Origin: Haloarcula nitratireducens
Lineage (GTDB): Archaea > Halobacteriota > Halobacteria > Halobacteriales > Haloarculaceae
Assembly: GCF_019599505.1 (NCBI RefSeq)
Contig: NZ_RKLT01000007.1
Span: 57,377 to 121,376, forward strand
Direction: 5' to 3'
Length of the DNA stretch: 64,000 nucleotides
Of this stretch, positions 49,281 through 58,453 are shown one piece after another. The translations under genes were made by a program, and so were the position numbers. Under the pieces are notes generated by a model that saw only the letters and a list, made by a program, of their open reading frames with translations, searched no databases and was not told the DNA's origin. Within the stretch, counting starts at the first letter, position 1; every line of letters begins with the position of its first letter.

Positions 49281-50665
49281 GTCCGGCGCTCGGACGCGGG
49301 CGGGCGTTCGCGCTGCTGTCGGTCGGCCTTCTGTTGGGTACTCTCGTCGCGGCGGGGGCGGCGACCGGGAGCGCGCCGACTGCCGGTGACGAGCGCCGCG
49401 TCGGCGTCGAACTGCCCGACGTCGAGGAGGACCCCGAACTGCCGACGGACGACCGCGTGGCCCGCGTCGGCGGGGAGAAATACGACAGCGTCGCCGCCGC
49501 GCTGGACGCGGCGCGGCCGGGCGACACCGTTCGCCTCGACGGACGGTTCGAGGAGCGCGTCGTCGTCGAGACGCCGAACGTGACGCTCGTCGGCGACGGC
49601 CCCGACGCCGCGGTCCTCGACGGTAACGGGTCGGGCGACGTCCTCACCGTCGCGGCCGACGGCGTCACCGTGCGGGACCTCTGGATTCGCAACTCCGGGT
49701 ACCGCACAGAGACCAACGACGCCGCCGTCCTCGTCGAGGGGGACGGCGTCACGCTGCGCGACAGCCGGATCACCGAAGCGACGTTCGGGGTCTGGCTCGA
49801 CGGCGTCAGCGACGCGCGCGTGGCGGACAACACCATCCGCGGACGGGAGCGCATCACGCCGCTGACCGACCGCGGCAACGGGATTCAGATCTGGAAGACC
49901 GAGGGCTCGGTGATCGAGGGCAACCGGATAACCGACGTCCGCGACGGGCTCTACTACTCGTGGGCCGGCGAGGTCGTCGCGCGGGAGAACGTCGTCTGGG
50001 ACGTCCGCTACGGCGTCCACTACATGTACTCGGACGACAACCGGCTGGCGAACAACACCGCCGCGAACAACGACGTCGGCTACGCGCTGATGGTCTCGAA
50101 GCGCCTGACCGTCGTCGACAACGTCGCCGTCGACAACACCGGCTCCAGCGGTCACGGCATCCTGCTCAAGAGCATCGACGAGACGACGGTGCGAGGGAAC
50201 GACCTCGTGGGCAACGAGAACGGGCTGTTCCTCTACAACTCGCTGCACAACGACGTGCGGCGGAACTTGGTGCTGGAGAACGACGTGGGCGTCCACCTCA
50301 CCGCGGGGAGCGTCGAGGGGCGCGTCTCGAACAACACGTTCCTCCGCAACGGCGAAGCCGTGTGGGCCGTCGTCGGCGAGCGGGTGATGTGGAACGAGAG
50401 CGTCGGTAACTACTGGGGCGACGCGACGGTGACCGACGTCGACGACGACGGCGTCGGCGACGGCCGCTACGAGCCCGCCGGTGCCGTCCAGCGCCTCCTC
50501 GCCGACCACCCGAGCGCACGGGTGTTCACGTCGAGCCCGGCGTTCGACGCCGTCCGTCGCGCCGAGCGGACCGTGCCCCTCCTCGACGCGCCCGGCGTCG
50601 TCGACGAGCGACCGCTGACCGAGCCACCCCACGACGACTGGAGACGATACTATGTACGCAATTGA
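49277..50665 (+). CDS. nosD: NosD copper-assembly protein (parallel beta-helix)
   Basis: A 462-residue exported protein needed for maturation of the NosZ copper centre. A signal peptide (RAFALLSVGLLLGTLVAAGAA, 8-28) is followed by right-handed beta-helix repeats with NN, GN and DN turns (for example NGIQIWKTEGSVIEGNRITD, NNTAANNDVGYALM). In the family NosD works with the NosFY ABC transporter. The last 14 bp overlap nosF. Confidence 0.93.
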   Translation: MSPALGRGRAFALLSVGLLLGTLVAAGAATGSAPTAGDERRVGVELPDVEEDPELPTDDRVARVGGEKYDSVAAALDAARPGDTVRLDGRFEERVVVETPNVTLVGDGPDAAVLDGNGSGDVLTVAADGVTVRDLWIRNSGYRTETNDAAVLVEGDGVTLRDSRITEATFGVWLDGVSDARVADNTIRGRERITPLTDRGNGIQIWKTEGSVIEGNRITDVRDGLYYSWAGEVVARENVVWDVRYGVHYMYSDDNRLANNTAANNDVGYALMVSKRLTVVDNVAVDNTGSSGHGILLKSIDETTVRGNDLVGNENGLFLYNSLHNDVRRNLVLENDVGVHLTAGSVEGRVSNNTFLRNGEAVWAVVGERVMWNESVGNYWGDATVTDVDDDGVGDGRYEPAGAVQRLLADHPSARVFTSSPAFDAVRRAERTVPLLDAPGVVDERPLTEPPHDDWRRYYVRN

Positions 50666-51587
50666 GGTCGAGAACGCACGGAAGGAGTACGGCGCGGTGA
50701 CGGCCCTCGACGGGCTCAGCCTGCGGGTCGAACGGGGAGAGACCGTCGGGCTGCTCGGGACGAACGGGGCCGGGAAGACGACCCTGTTCGAACTGTTGGT
50801 CGGCCTCCGGAGTCCCGACGCGGGATCCGTCGCGGTGCTCGACCGAGACCCGACCGACGGGGTCGCCACTCGGCGACGGGTGGGGTACCTCCCCGAGCAC
50901 GCCGGGTTCCCCGACGAACTGACCGGCCGAGAGGTGCTGCGGTTCCACGCCCGGATGCGCGGTGTCGACGCCGAACGCCGGGACCACCGCGTCGCGCGCG
51001 TCCTGGAGACCGTCGGACTGACCGACGCCGCCGACCGCCGGGTCGAGGGCTACTCGAACGGGATGGCGCGCCGCCTCGGCCTGGGGACCGTCCTCGTCGC
51101 CGACCCGGCCGTCCTCTTGCTCGACGAGCCGACCGCGGGGCTGGACCCCTACGGCGTCGAGGCGTTCCACGACGTGCTCGGCGCGGTTGCGTCGGCCGCC
51201 GACGTCACCGTCGTCTTCTCCTCGCACGTCCTCGGCGAGGTGGAAGCGCTGTGCGACCGAGCGGCCGTCGTCCACGGCGGTCGAGTCGTCACCGACGGGG
51301 ACGTCGACGCGCTCCGGCGGCAGACGGAGGAGAACGTCACCGTTCGCGCGACGATGGGGAGCGACGGGGACGCGGACTCGGCCGCCGAGCGCCTCCGGTC
51401 CCGCGACGGCGTCGAGCGCGCGACCGAGGACGGCGCGGAGCTGGTCGTCGAATGCACCCCGACGCGGGCCTTCGCCGTCCTCGAAGCGATACGCGAGAGC
51501 GGCGACGTCGAGCGGTTCACCGTCCGAGAACCGGGGCTGGAATCGGCGTTCCGGACCGCCGTGGCCGACCGGGGGGAGCGCGCGTGA
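50652..51587 (+). CDS. nosF: NosF ABC transporter ATPase
   Basis: The ATPase of the NosDFY complex, 311 residues. Walker A GTNGAGKTT (about 36-44), a signature region VEGYSNGMARRLGLG, and Walker B AVLLLDEPTAGLDP are intact. The C-terminal half is the regulatory extension typical of NosF/CcmA-like ATPases. It overlaps nosD by 14 bp and nosY by 4 bp. Confidence 0.94.
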   Translation: MYAIEVENARKEYGAVTALDGLSLRVERGETVGLLGTNGAGKTTLFELLVGLRSPDAGSVAVLDRDPTDGVATRRRVGYLPEHAGFPDELTGREVLRFHARMRGVDAERRDHRVARVLETVGLTDAADRRVEGYSNGMARRLGLGTVLVADPAVLLLDEPTAGLDPYGVEAFHDVLGAVASAADVTVVFSSHVLGEVEALCDRAAVVHGGRVVTDGDVDALRRQTEENVTVRATMGSDGDADSAAERLRSRDGVERATEDGAELVVECTPTRAFAVLEAIRESGDVERFTVREPGLESAFRTAVADRGERA

Positions 51588-52477
51588 CCGAATCGACCCG
51601 ACCGGACGACGCCGAGACGGACGGCGGTTACGTCCGCGAGTCGCCGGCGCTGAGCGGTGATACGGCGAACGGAGCGCGGGACGCGCTCGGGAAAACGTGG
51701 GCGCTCGCGACCCGCGAGTATCGGCTGGCGATGCGGCGGCGGTGGAGCCTGGGCGCGACGCTCGTCTTCGCCGCCTTCTCGGTCGGCGTCGTGGCCTTCG
51801 GGGCCTCGACCGCGGGCCCGGGCCGGTTCGACGCCGTGTTGGTGAGCCTGGTCGAACTCGGCGTCTACCTCGTCCCGCTGGTCGCGCTGGCGGTCGGCTA
51901 CGACGCCATCGTCGGACCCGAGGCGAGCGGGTCGCTGGCGCTCGTCAGGTCACTCCCCGCCCCCGCGTGGACCGTCGTCGTCGGGAAGTACGCGGGTCGG
52001 GCCGGTGCCCTCGCCGGATCGCTGCTCGTCGGCTTCGCGCCCGGACTGGTCCTCGTGGCCGCCCTGACCGGCCCGGCCGTCGTCGGTCCGTACGCCGTCG
52101 TCGTCCTCGCGGCGCTGCTCGCGGCCTGCGGCTTCCTCGCGCTCGGCCTGCTGGCCTCGACGGTGGCCCGCGAACGGACGCACGCGCTGGGGCTCGCGCT
52201 GGCCGCCTGGCTCTGGTTCGTCCTGCTCCACGAGCTGCTCGCACTGGGTGCCATCGCGGCGCTCGACCTCTCGGAGACCGGCGTCGTCGTCGCCGTCCTG
52301 ACGAACCCGGCGGCCTGCTTCCGCGTGCTGGCGCTGGCCCAGTTCGACGCTCTCGCGGGCGGGCTCGCCGCGATCGTTCGCGAGGCGGGGCTGTCGACCC
52401 CGATCGCGCTCGTAACTGCCCTCACGTGGGTCGCGGGTCCGGTCGCGCTCGCCGCGTGGCTACTGGAGCGGCGGTAA
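51584..52477 (+). CDS. nosY: NosY ABC transporter permease
   Basis: The membrane partner of NosF, 297 residues with about six helices (RRRWSLGATLVFAAFSVGVVAF, LVELGVYLVPLVALAVGYDAIV, AAWLWFVLLHELLALGAI). GPEASGSLALVRSLPAPAW is the coupling-helix region. The start is GTG overlapping the nosF stop. nosL, often next in bacterial clusters, is missing. Confidence 0.92.
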   Translation: MTESTRPDDAETDGGYVRESPALSGDTANGARDALGKTWALATREYRLAMRRRWSLGATLVFAAFSVGVVAFGASTAGPGRFDAVLVSLVELGVYLVPLVALAVGYDAIVGPEASGSLALVRSLPAPAWTVVVGKYAGRAGALAGSLLVGFAPGLVLVAALTGPAVVGPYAVVVLAALLAACGFLALGLLASTVARERTHALGLALAAWLWFVLLHELLALGAIAALDLSETGVVVAVLTNPAACFRVLALAQFDALAGGLAAIVREAGLSTPIALVTALTWVAGPVALAAWLLERR

Positions 52478-52587
52478 CTCCGACCTCGGCTCCCGCTTTC
52501 GAGACTGGCCGCCTCGACGCCTCTCGCGGCGACTGATCTCGGGTGCGTGTAGCGTGCACGACGAACCAGCGGCGCTATCTCGACGCA

Positions 52588-52607
52588 GCTATATGAACGG
52601 CTGTTCA
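52588..52607 (+). promoter_or_regulatory. arsR promoter with TGAAC-N4-GTTCA operator
   Basis: TATA-like gctatatga (52588-52596) lies 23-31 bp before the ATG at 52619. The palindrome TGAAC-ggct-GTTCA (52594-52607) overlaps its end and the start-site region. ArsR/SmtB-family repressors bind TGAA...TTCA repeats, so this is probably the autoregulatory operator. Confidence 0.65.
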
Positions 52608-52618
52608 ATCAGCCATCC

Positions 52619-53017
52619 ATGACCTCGCAAACGGACCGCCTCGAACGCCTCATCACCGAGGAAAGCGGCGGCTGCTGTGAAGCGGATATAGAGGGGCGGC
52701 TCGATTCGCTGCGCTCGTGTCAGTCGGAGGCACCGGCCGACCCCGACGCCGATCTGACCGCACTCAAGACGCTGGGGGACGATACGCGGTACGACATCGT
52801 CCGATTGCTGAAGGCCGCAGATGGGGAGCTGTGCGTCTGTGAAATCAGTCCGACCGTCGACGTCAGTGACAGCGCTATCAGTCACGCCCTCTCCGATCTC
52901 TACGACGCCGGGCTCGTCGCGCGACGAAAAGACGGCACCTGGCGGTACTACGAGACGTCCGACCGGGCCGAGGCGCTGCTGACAGCCCTCGACGAGACGC
53001 GAGAGGTGGTCGCGTGA
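52619..53017 (+). CDS. arsR: ArsR-family arsenic-responsive repressor
   Basis: A 132-residue winged-helix repressor. DTRYDIVRLL opens the DNA-binding domain, and ELCVCEISPTVDVSDSAISHALSDL contains both the arsenite-binding CVC motif (ELCVCDL type) and the recognition helix. Extra cysteines near the N-terminus (GGCCEADIEGRLDSLRSC) may add metal ligands. Arsenite binding would release it from the promoter and allow arsC to be made. Confidence 0.92.
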   Translation: MTSQTDRLERLITEESGGCCEADIEGRLDSLRSCQSEAPADPDADLTALKTLGDDTRYDIVRLLKAADGELCVCEISPTVDVSDSAISHALSDLYDAGLVARRKDGTWRYYETSDRAEALLTALDETREVVA

Positions 53018-53142
53018 CCACCACCGTCGCCTTCGTCTGCGTCCAGAACGCCGTCGCACCTACGGCGCGACGTGCTCTGCCCGCCCGGCGAGAGGTGGTC
53101 GCGTGACCACCACCGTCGCCTTCGTCTGCGTCCAGAACGCCG
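52999..53142. repeat. 55-bp direct duplication at the arsR-arsC junction
   Basis: Bases 52999-53053 and 53088-53142 are identical (55 bp, offset 89 bp, 34-bp unrelated spacer). The unit covers the end of arsR and the beginning of arsC. Between them lies a 30-codon frame (53014-53106) starting MTTTVAFVCVQNA and ending in the same REVVA stop, so the overlapping GTGA junction is retained twice and translation can pass from arsR through the mini-frame to intact arsC. Confidence 0.9.
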
Positions 53143-53537
53143 GGCGCTCACAGATGTCGACTGCGTTCGCCGAACGCGAGCGGGAGCGTCGAGAGCTCGA
53201 CGACGCCGTCGAGATTCGAACTGGCGGCACTCGTCCCGCCGAGCGCGTTCACGACGTCGTCGTCGAGGTGATGCGCGAAGCGGGATTCGACCTCTCGGAT
53301 CGGACGCCGCGGGAGGTCTCGACCGCCGAACTCGAGTCGTGCGACTACGTCGCCACGATGGGCTGTTCGACGCTCGAACTCGATACTGACGACTCCGACG
53401 TCGACGTCCGCGACTGGGCGCTCGACGATCCCGACGGGAAGGATCTCGAGCGGGTTCGAGAGATTCGCGACGAGATCGGGGACCGCGTGAGCGCGCTTTT
53501 CGACGAGATCGAGCGAGAGTTGGCCGCCGATGCCTGA
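53103..53537 (+). CDS. arsC: LMW phosphatase-type arsenate reductase
   Basis: A 144-residue protein-tyrosine-phosphatase-fold arsenate reductase. The P-loop FVCVQNAGRSQM has the catalytic Cys and Arg-Ser of the family; DWALDDPDGKDLERVREIRDEI matches the catalytic aspartate DP loop. It would reduce arsenate to arsenite. GTG start, preceded by a duplicated copy of its own 5' end. No arsenite efflux gene follows; a possible arsM start remnant lies at about 53590. Confidence 0.9.
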   Translation: MTTTVAFVCVQNAGRSQMSTAFAERERERRELDDAVEIRTGGTRPAERVHDVVVEVMREAGFDLSDRTPREVSTAELESCDYVATMGCSTLELDTDDSDVDVRDWALDDPDGKDLERVREIRDEIGDRVSALFDEIERELAADA

Positions 53538-54547
53538 ACCGAGCGACCCCCCCGGCAGAGTCCGATTCGACGCGCAGAGCCGATAGACGGGTGTCCGGGA
53601 GCGGTACGCAAGCATCGCCACGGAGCAGAGCGAAGCGGGTCGTAGACGTCGTTCGGGCGACGATCGAGGCCCGGTCGCAGGTTGTGGCCGCCGACTCGTC
53701 CAGTGACGTCCTTTCTACACCTTGAAGTTCCGTGAGTGCCGCTTCAACGTGGGAATAATTGTCATTTGCTAACCAACATCGGGTCGTATATCCTGGGCTT
53801 TGTCGGTTAGCTTGCTTCGAGAGCAGCGATCCGACCCACCGATGAAGCCGGAAGCGCGAGGTTGCACTCCCCGCCAGTCCTCACTTTATATGCCGCCAGC
53901 GCACAATCACGTCCCTCGCCTGGCCGACGCTGCAGTAGTGACCTACGATCAGGAAGACGACATGATCGATCTCGGACCGAATGTGTCGCACATATCGTCG
54001 TTACTGGAGCAGACACTCGACGAGGAGTTCCCTCGAGAAATCGAGACCGCACTAACTGAGCACTGAACAGCTCTGTCGGAACAGTCTCACATAGGTATGC
54101 GCCGGTCAAAACGAGATGGCTCAGGGCATTGACGACGACCAGAACCGCGGGATGTACGGGCAGGGCCATTGCTGACGACTCCTGACTCTCCCATACGAAT
54201 CGGACAAGCATCAACGCCCACTCACCAGTTCACGATTACGACGCAATTCACTCCTCACTGGGGTCAACGATGACGAGCCCTCTGTAGTCTTCCAGCATCG
54301 TCCCGATGACAGGCTCGGGATTCGTATGTAGTACCTGAGTCTCTGTCTGCGGTTTGTGAAGACACCGGGATCTCCCAGTATTCGTTCGAATCCGACTCGG
54401 TGGCATTCGCACCGCAGTGCTAACCGCTATTGAACTCCTCCCACGCCCGAAGACGGAAGTAGTCGCTATCGGTTTGTCTCAGAAGCGAACGCCGTCGACA
54501 ACGGGGAAGCAAACAGCTGCTCGATCGAAGAGGGTGAGACACTGGCG
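53538..54547. other. Gene-poor region with coding remnants
   Basis: No intact gene is seen in 1 kb. On the plus strand at about 53593-53650 the frame reads GVRERYASIATEQSEAG after a stop, like the beginning of a haloarchaeal arsenite methyltransferase (ArsM), then loses similarity. On the minus strand a reading ending at about 54252 gives HTNPEPVIGTMLEDYRGLV then IVDPSEE and a stop, which looks like a protein C-terminus without a traceable 5' end. GC content is lower than upstream. Confidence 0.4.
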
Positions 54548-55201
54548 TCATCCAGGGCCGAGTGCCGCGATATCCGCTCCGACTGTCGCCAGTGCATCGG
54601 CAGGGTTGGGATCGCTGTCAGCCAGATGCGTGTACTGGTGGTCGGGGATATTCGACAGTGCCGTCGCAACGGCCCCACTGTACGTTTCGACACCCGGAAC
54701 CGTCGGGTCATCCCCTTCCCAGACGTCGTGGATGACCGTCATCGAGTCGATGCGGACTTCCAGTTTGTGTGGCTCGTAGCGAGCCAACAGCTCAGCAAGC
54801 CCGAGCTGGAGGGCGACGTACTCGGCGGTGTTGTTCCCCGTCCGGGAACCAACGGGGCGGCTCAAGCGGGCGAGTTGGGTCTCTTCAGCGTCTATGATGA
54901 CAGCGCCGGCGCCTGCAGGGCCGGGGTTGCCCCGTGAACTGCCGTCGACGTAGAGGACAAACGTATCGTCGGCCGGATCAGGAACGGGCGGGCGAGTGAG
55001 TCCCGACGCCAGCAGCTCTTCGATCGCGCGACGCAACTCGGTTGAGGAGGTATTCGGGTCGAAGAGACCGCCGTGGCCGGGGACAGCGCCGTTGATGGCG
55101 TCGGTGGCTGCCGGCATCTCGTAGCCCACGTCTGCGAGTACCTCCTCGACGAGTGTGGCGAGCGGCGAGAGGTGTTCGGCCGGGAGGGGGGCTTCGGTCA
55201 C
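54548..55201 (-). CDS. rnhA: Ribonuclease HI (haloarchaeal type)
   Basis: A 217-residue type 1 RNase H that cuts RNA in RNA-DNA hybrids. Catalytic residues are the Asp in YVDGSSRGNPGPAG, Glu in GNNTAEYVALQLGL, Asp in VRIDSMTVI and the last Asp in SDPNPADALA. A 70-residue N-terminal extension of unknown role (similar to the Halobacterium enzyme) precedes the domain. Confidence 0.93.
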   Translation of the reverse strand: MTEAPLPAEHLSPLATLVEEVLADVGYEMPAATDAINGAVPGHGGLFDPNTSSTELRRAIEELLASGLTRPPVPDPADDTFVLYVDGSSRGNPGPAGAGAVIIDAEETQLARLSRPVGSRTGNNTAEYVALQLGLAELLARYEPHKLEVRIDSMTVIHDVWEGDDPTVPGVETYSGAVATALSNIPDHQYTHLADSDPNPADALATVGADIAALGPG

Positions 55202-55516
55202 GCCGCTTGCCTCGTCGGGTTTTGGATCCGAGTCCTTAGGCCCTCGCTCCCCGATGAGTTTGGTGACTGATCGAACCAGTGCATGGGGATCCTATGGTGG
55301 TCGAGCGGGAAAATCTCTTCAGGTGGGAGAGCAAGAGCGGCCGTTGTCGCCCTGTTCGTCCTGCCTAATCTGGACTCGGCCTGATGCTGCTTCGCTTCTT
55401 GCTGCGACGAGCGTAGTTCGTCTCGGATTCTCGACGAACCGAACTGACACTGTACGGCAAACGCTCATGATCGACGTCTCCCGTGTCCTCTTATCCTTCC
55501 GGCGAGTACCTATCGT
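55202..55516. other. Intergenic region, no gene recognised
   Basis: This 315-bp gap between divergent genes has no convincing coding frame, repeat or RNA fold that I can see. Confidence 0.5.
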
Positions 55517-56512
55517 GTGTCGACTGTCCGCTGGTCACGAACCATCCGTTCTCCCCGGTATCGAGATGCTGTCCTTTTCGTTCTCCTTGCTGCCCTCTTT
55601 GGCGGGTCATTCGTTGCGATAAAGGCGGGCCTCCGCGAACTGCCACCGATCCTGTTCGCGGGTTTGCGGTTTGATATCGCTGCCGTCGTTCTGTTAGCGT
55701 ATATCGCCGGGACGAGCGACCGATCGACGTGGATGCCGAAAACTCGTGGTGATTACCTCGGGATCGGCGCCGGAGCAGTGTTTCTCATCGCACTTAACAA
55801 CGGCTTGTTGTTCCTCGGCCAGGTCACCACGACACCCGCTGCAGCATCGGTCATGTACGGCCTCAATCCGATAGTGGCACCCATCTTCGCGTGGTGGTTG
55901 CTCGGGGACCGGCTTTCCGGGCTCGGAGCCGTCGGGATCGGAATCGCGTTATGTGGCGTCGTCATCATCGTCCAGCCATCGCCGTCGACGTTTACTGACG
56001 CGAGTACGGTCGGACAGTTGTTCGTCCTCGGTGCCGCTGGGGCGGTCGCCCTGGGGAGTGTGTTGCTTCGCCGTCTCGGCCCGCGAATGGCGAGCAGTTC
56101 GCTGACCGCGTGGGCTATGGCTGGCGGTGCCGTGATCCTTCACGCGATCAGTCTCCTCATGGGGGAACCACAACCGAATCTGCTCGCGCTCGAACCAGTG
56201 ACGGTCCTGAGCCTGCTTTCGCTGGCGATCCCATCGACAGCGGTTGCATACGCGATCTATTTCGGTCTCATTGGCCGGATCGGACCAGTCCGTGCGAATT
56301 TGGTGGCCTATGTCGTGCCTGTTTTCGCTGCGCTTACCGGTTGGATCGTGCTCGAATCGCCGATCTCATTTTGGACTGGTGTGGGATTTCTGGTCGTCGT
56401 TGCTGGGTTCGCGCTTATCGAACGACAGGTCGTTGGCGCAGAGCTCGCCCGTCTCCGACGGCGATTCCGCGGTTCGTCGTCGGGCGGCGAGCAGGCCGAC
56501 GGTGGTGACTAA
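55517..56512 (+). CDS. EamA/DMT-family transporter
   Basis: A 331-residue transporter of the drug/metabolite superfamily with ten hydrophobic helices in two EamA repeats (FVLLAALFGGSFVAIKAGL begins the first, GAAGAVALGSVLLRRLGPRM the second). The GLNPIVAPIFAWWLLGDRL segment is typical. The direction and substrate are unknown. GTG start at 55517. Confidence 0.9.
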   Translation: MSTVRWSRTIRSPRYRDAVLFVLLAALFGGSFVAIKAGLRELPPILFAGLRFDIAAVVLLAYIAGTSDRSTWMPKTRGDYLGIGAGAVFLIALNNGLLFLGQVTTTPAAASVMYGLNPIVAPIFAWWLLGDRLSGLGAVGIGIALCGVVIIVQPSPSTFTDASTVGQLFVLGAAGAVALGSVLLRRLGPRMASSSLTAWAMAGGAVILHAISLLMGEPQPNLLALEPVTVLSLLSLAIPSTAVAYAIYFGLIGRIGPVRANLVAYVVPVFAALTGWIVLESPISFWTGVGFLVVVAGFALIERQVVGAELARLRRRFRGSSSGGEQADGGD

Positions 56513-56663
56513 AACGGCGCCCGAACTAGAAGACAGATCATTCCGGTATTCCTCATTGATATTGGCGAGCAGCGATGATGTGGCTGTCGAGATATACTAC
56601 TATCCTCTCCGGTCGATACTTGATAGCGACTTTTATCGGCCGGGCTATAGATGTACTAGCTCG

Positions 56664-57191
56664 ATGGCGACTGTGAGATTCGTTGAACAGAGGATGTCCC
56701 TCCAGGATGGAATCACACGGCTCCTTGAGTTGGTCGATGAGGAGTTTGTCCCTCCACTAACGAGCGAGAAGCGCGCTTCAGTTTCACGCGCACCTGGGGA
56801 GGGCGGTGCGACTGACATCAGCGGCTACCTCGACCGATGTCTCGACCGGCCGATGATCGGGGCGTTCGACGATGGTCGTCTCGTTGGCTTCTGTTCGTTC
56901 GAGCGGCTTGAAGACTCGGACGCGCTTGACGAGTTCACGCCAACGAATCACGTCGAGATCATTGCTGTTGACGAACCACACCGTGGACGCGGCCTCGCGA
57001 CGCAGATGTACCAGCTGCTGTTGACCGATCTCCCACCGACGCGGCATGCCCCCGCAGTGTCGACTAAAACCTGGAGCACGAACGACGCCCACATCGCAAT
57101 ACTGGAAAATCTCGGCTTCGAAGAGGTCGCCCGACTCCCCGAGGATAGAGGTGTTGGCATCGACACGCTCTATTTCGCGCGGCGGGTCTGA
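56664..57191 (+). CDS. GNAT-family N-acetyltransferase
   Basis: A 175-residue acetyltransferase. HVEIIAVDEPHRGRGLATQMYQLL is the acetyl-CoA-binding motif A (RGRGLA), and NDAHIAILENLGFEEVARLP is the late motif common in the family. The N-terminal half is less typical. The target amine is unknown. The ATG at 56664 was chosen as the first methionine after an AT-rich stretch; the longer frame upstream is not needed. Confidence 0.85.
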   Translation: MATVRFVEQRMSLQDGITRLLELVDEEFVPPLTSEKRASVSRAPGEGGATDISGYLDRCLDRPMIGAFDDGRLVGFCSFERLEDSDALDEFTPTNHVEIIAVDEPHRGRGLATQMYQLLLTDLPPTRHAPAVSTKTWSTNDAHIAILENLGFEEVARLPEDRGVGIDTLYFARRV

Positions 57192-57202
57192 ACGCCCTAC
57201 TC

Positions 57203-58438
57203 CTACCGACAGCGAACGCGTTCCGGCCACAGCATGAGCCAGATTGCGACACCAGCGAAGAATAGCGTGAGCACCAGTCCGTACGGTTGTAATGACGGTG
57301 ACAGCAGGTCGACTATCTCTAGACCACCGATTATGACGCCGAGAAATGCGAACATCGACGGGGTAATGCTGCGAATTGCAACGTGACGAGTGTCGCGTCG
57401 AACGCGGACGATATCTCCACAGACTGCGTCGAGACGTTCACGTGCTGTCGATGGCAACAAGATTGTTCTGTCACGTACATCGGCGGCATCGATATCAGAA
57501 TCCGTCTCGACAAAATGGCTCTCTGGATCGATGGGGCGACACCGAACTGGCGTCTCGGTGGTTTTCGACCGAATCCGAACCCGATCACCACCATTGATCG
57601 CGAGGATGTCCATCGTATCAGCATTTACTCGGCCGGCCGAACGTCCTTCATCAGCGTTGAGTCCAATGTTGAGACGTAACTGGACCTCGTGGTAATCAAC
57701 GGCCCAATTGAGGAGCCGATCCATGACTCGACTGCAAAGCCCCTGCTCCTCGCTCCCTTCGACGGTTCGCACCGGCCGTCTCACGTGGAGCGTTGTCGTC
57801 TGATCGGCGGCGGCTCGTTCGGGAAATTCTACATCGAGGAGTTTCCGGCACCGGGTGCTTACCGAGATCTGTCCGGGCTCCATATTGATTGGTGCTTTCC
57901 GTGCTGTTGCTTGAAATCGCGCACCAGTATCTGGGTTATACAGCTCTACGGAATCACCGTCTGAACTATTGATTGATGCGAGGTCGTCTGGATGCAATCG
58001 ACACGTTGTCGGCTGGGTACTCTCTGTCTTCGTTGAGAACCGCGTGACAGCAAGCGGTCCAGAATCCGCGGTATTTACTGCGGTGATCGAAACCTCGGGT
58101 CGTGCATCGTCGGTTGTAACCTGTTCCCTGAGAGATCCACGGAGGTACGCTTTCGGGATCGCCGTCGTTGGTGGATCGTATTCGTCAGCGAACGGGAGCG
58201 TATACACGGGTACGTCTTCGCGCGTCTGTGGACTCGAAATCGACGCATATCCAGCCTCGACGTCGGGCCCAAACACGCTGGCAAATGTTGTCGTCGGGAG
58301 GACGAGAACGTCCTTGAACTGATCGATAGAGTCTCTGAACGCCGCGCTCTCGAACTCTTGGCGCGGGTGTACCTGAACTGTGACGCCGCTGCTAGTCGAT
58401 TCGTTCGCCGTTATTTCCGGGTTAGTAGTTGCAGACAT
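57203..58438 (-). CDS. Membrane-anchored protein with repeated double-psi-barrel-like modules
   Basis: A 411-residue protein with no named family that I recognise. Three similar modules seem to follow one another (about 20-110, 130-225 and 250-350), each ending in a strand such as QISVSTRCRKLLDV or RTILLPSTARERLDAVCGDIVRVRR; the last resembles the Cdc48/VAT N-terminal double-psi beta-barrel pattern (GRVNADTMDILAINGGDRVRI). Two helices at the end (SMFAFLGVIIGGLEIVDLL and YGLVLTLFFAGVAIWLML) anchor it. The barrels would face the cytoplasm if the usual orientation applies. Confidence 0.6.
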   Translation of the reverse strand: MSATTNPEITANESTSSGVTVQVHPRQEFESAAFRDSIDQFKDVLVLPTTTFASVFGPDVEAGYASISSPQTREDVPVYTLPFADEYDPPTTAIPKAYLRGSLREQVTTDDARPEVSITAVNTADSGPLAVTRFSTKTESTQPTTCRLHPDDLASINSSDGDSVELYNPDTGARFQATARKAPINMEPGQISVSTRCRKLLDVEFPERAAADQTTTLHVRRPVRTVEGSEEQGLCSRVMDRLLNWAVDYHEVQLRLNIGLNADEGRSAGRVNADTMDILAINGGDRVRIRSKTTETPVRCRPIDPESHFVETDSDIDAADVRDRTILLPSTARERLDAVCGDIVRVRRDTRHVAIRSITPSMFAFLGVIIGGLEIVDLLSPSLQPYGLVLTLFFAGVAIWLMLWPERVRCR

Positions 58439-58453
58439 GCGTACGGCGAGTAG

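Noticed and set aside
49151..50869. A 572-codon minus-strand frame opposite nosD and nosF
   Set aside because: Antisense shadow of two well-supported genes.
35243..52477. Nitrite reductase, NO reductase or nosL in the denitrification island
   Set aside because: No copper nitrite reductase motifs, complete NorB histidine set or NosL motif was found in any gene of the region.
53800..54066. An 88-codon plus-strand frame with a TTG start
   Set aside because: No ribosome-binding site, domain or acidic bias over most of its length; only the last 35 residues look protein-like, so I kept it within the remnant region.
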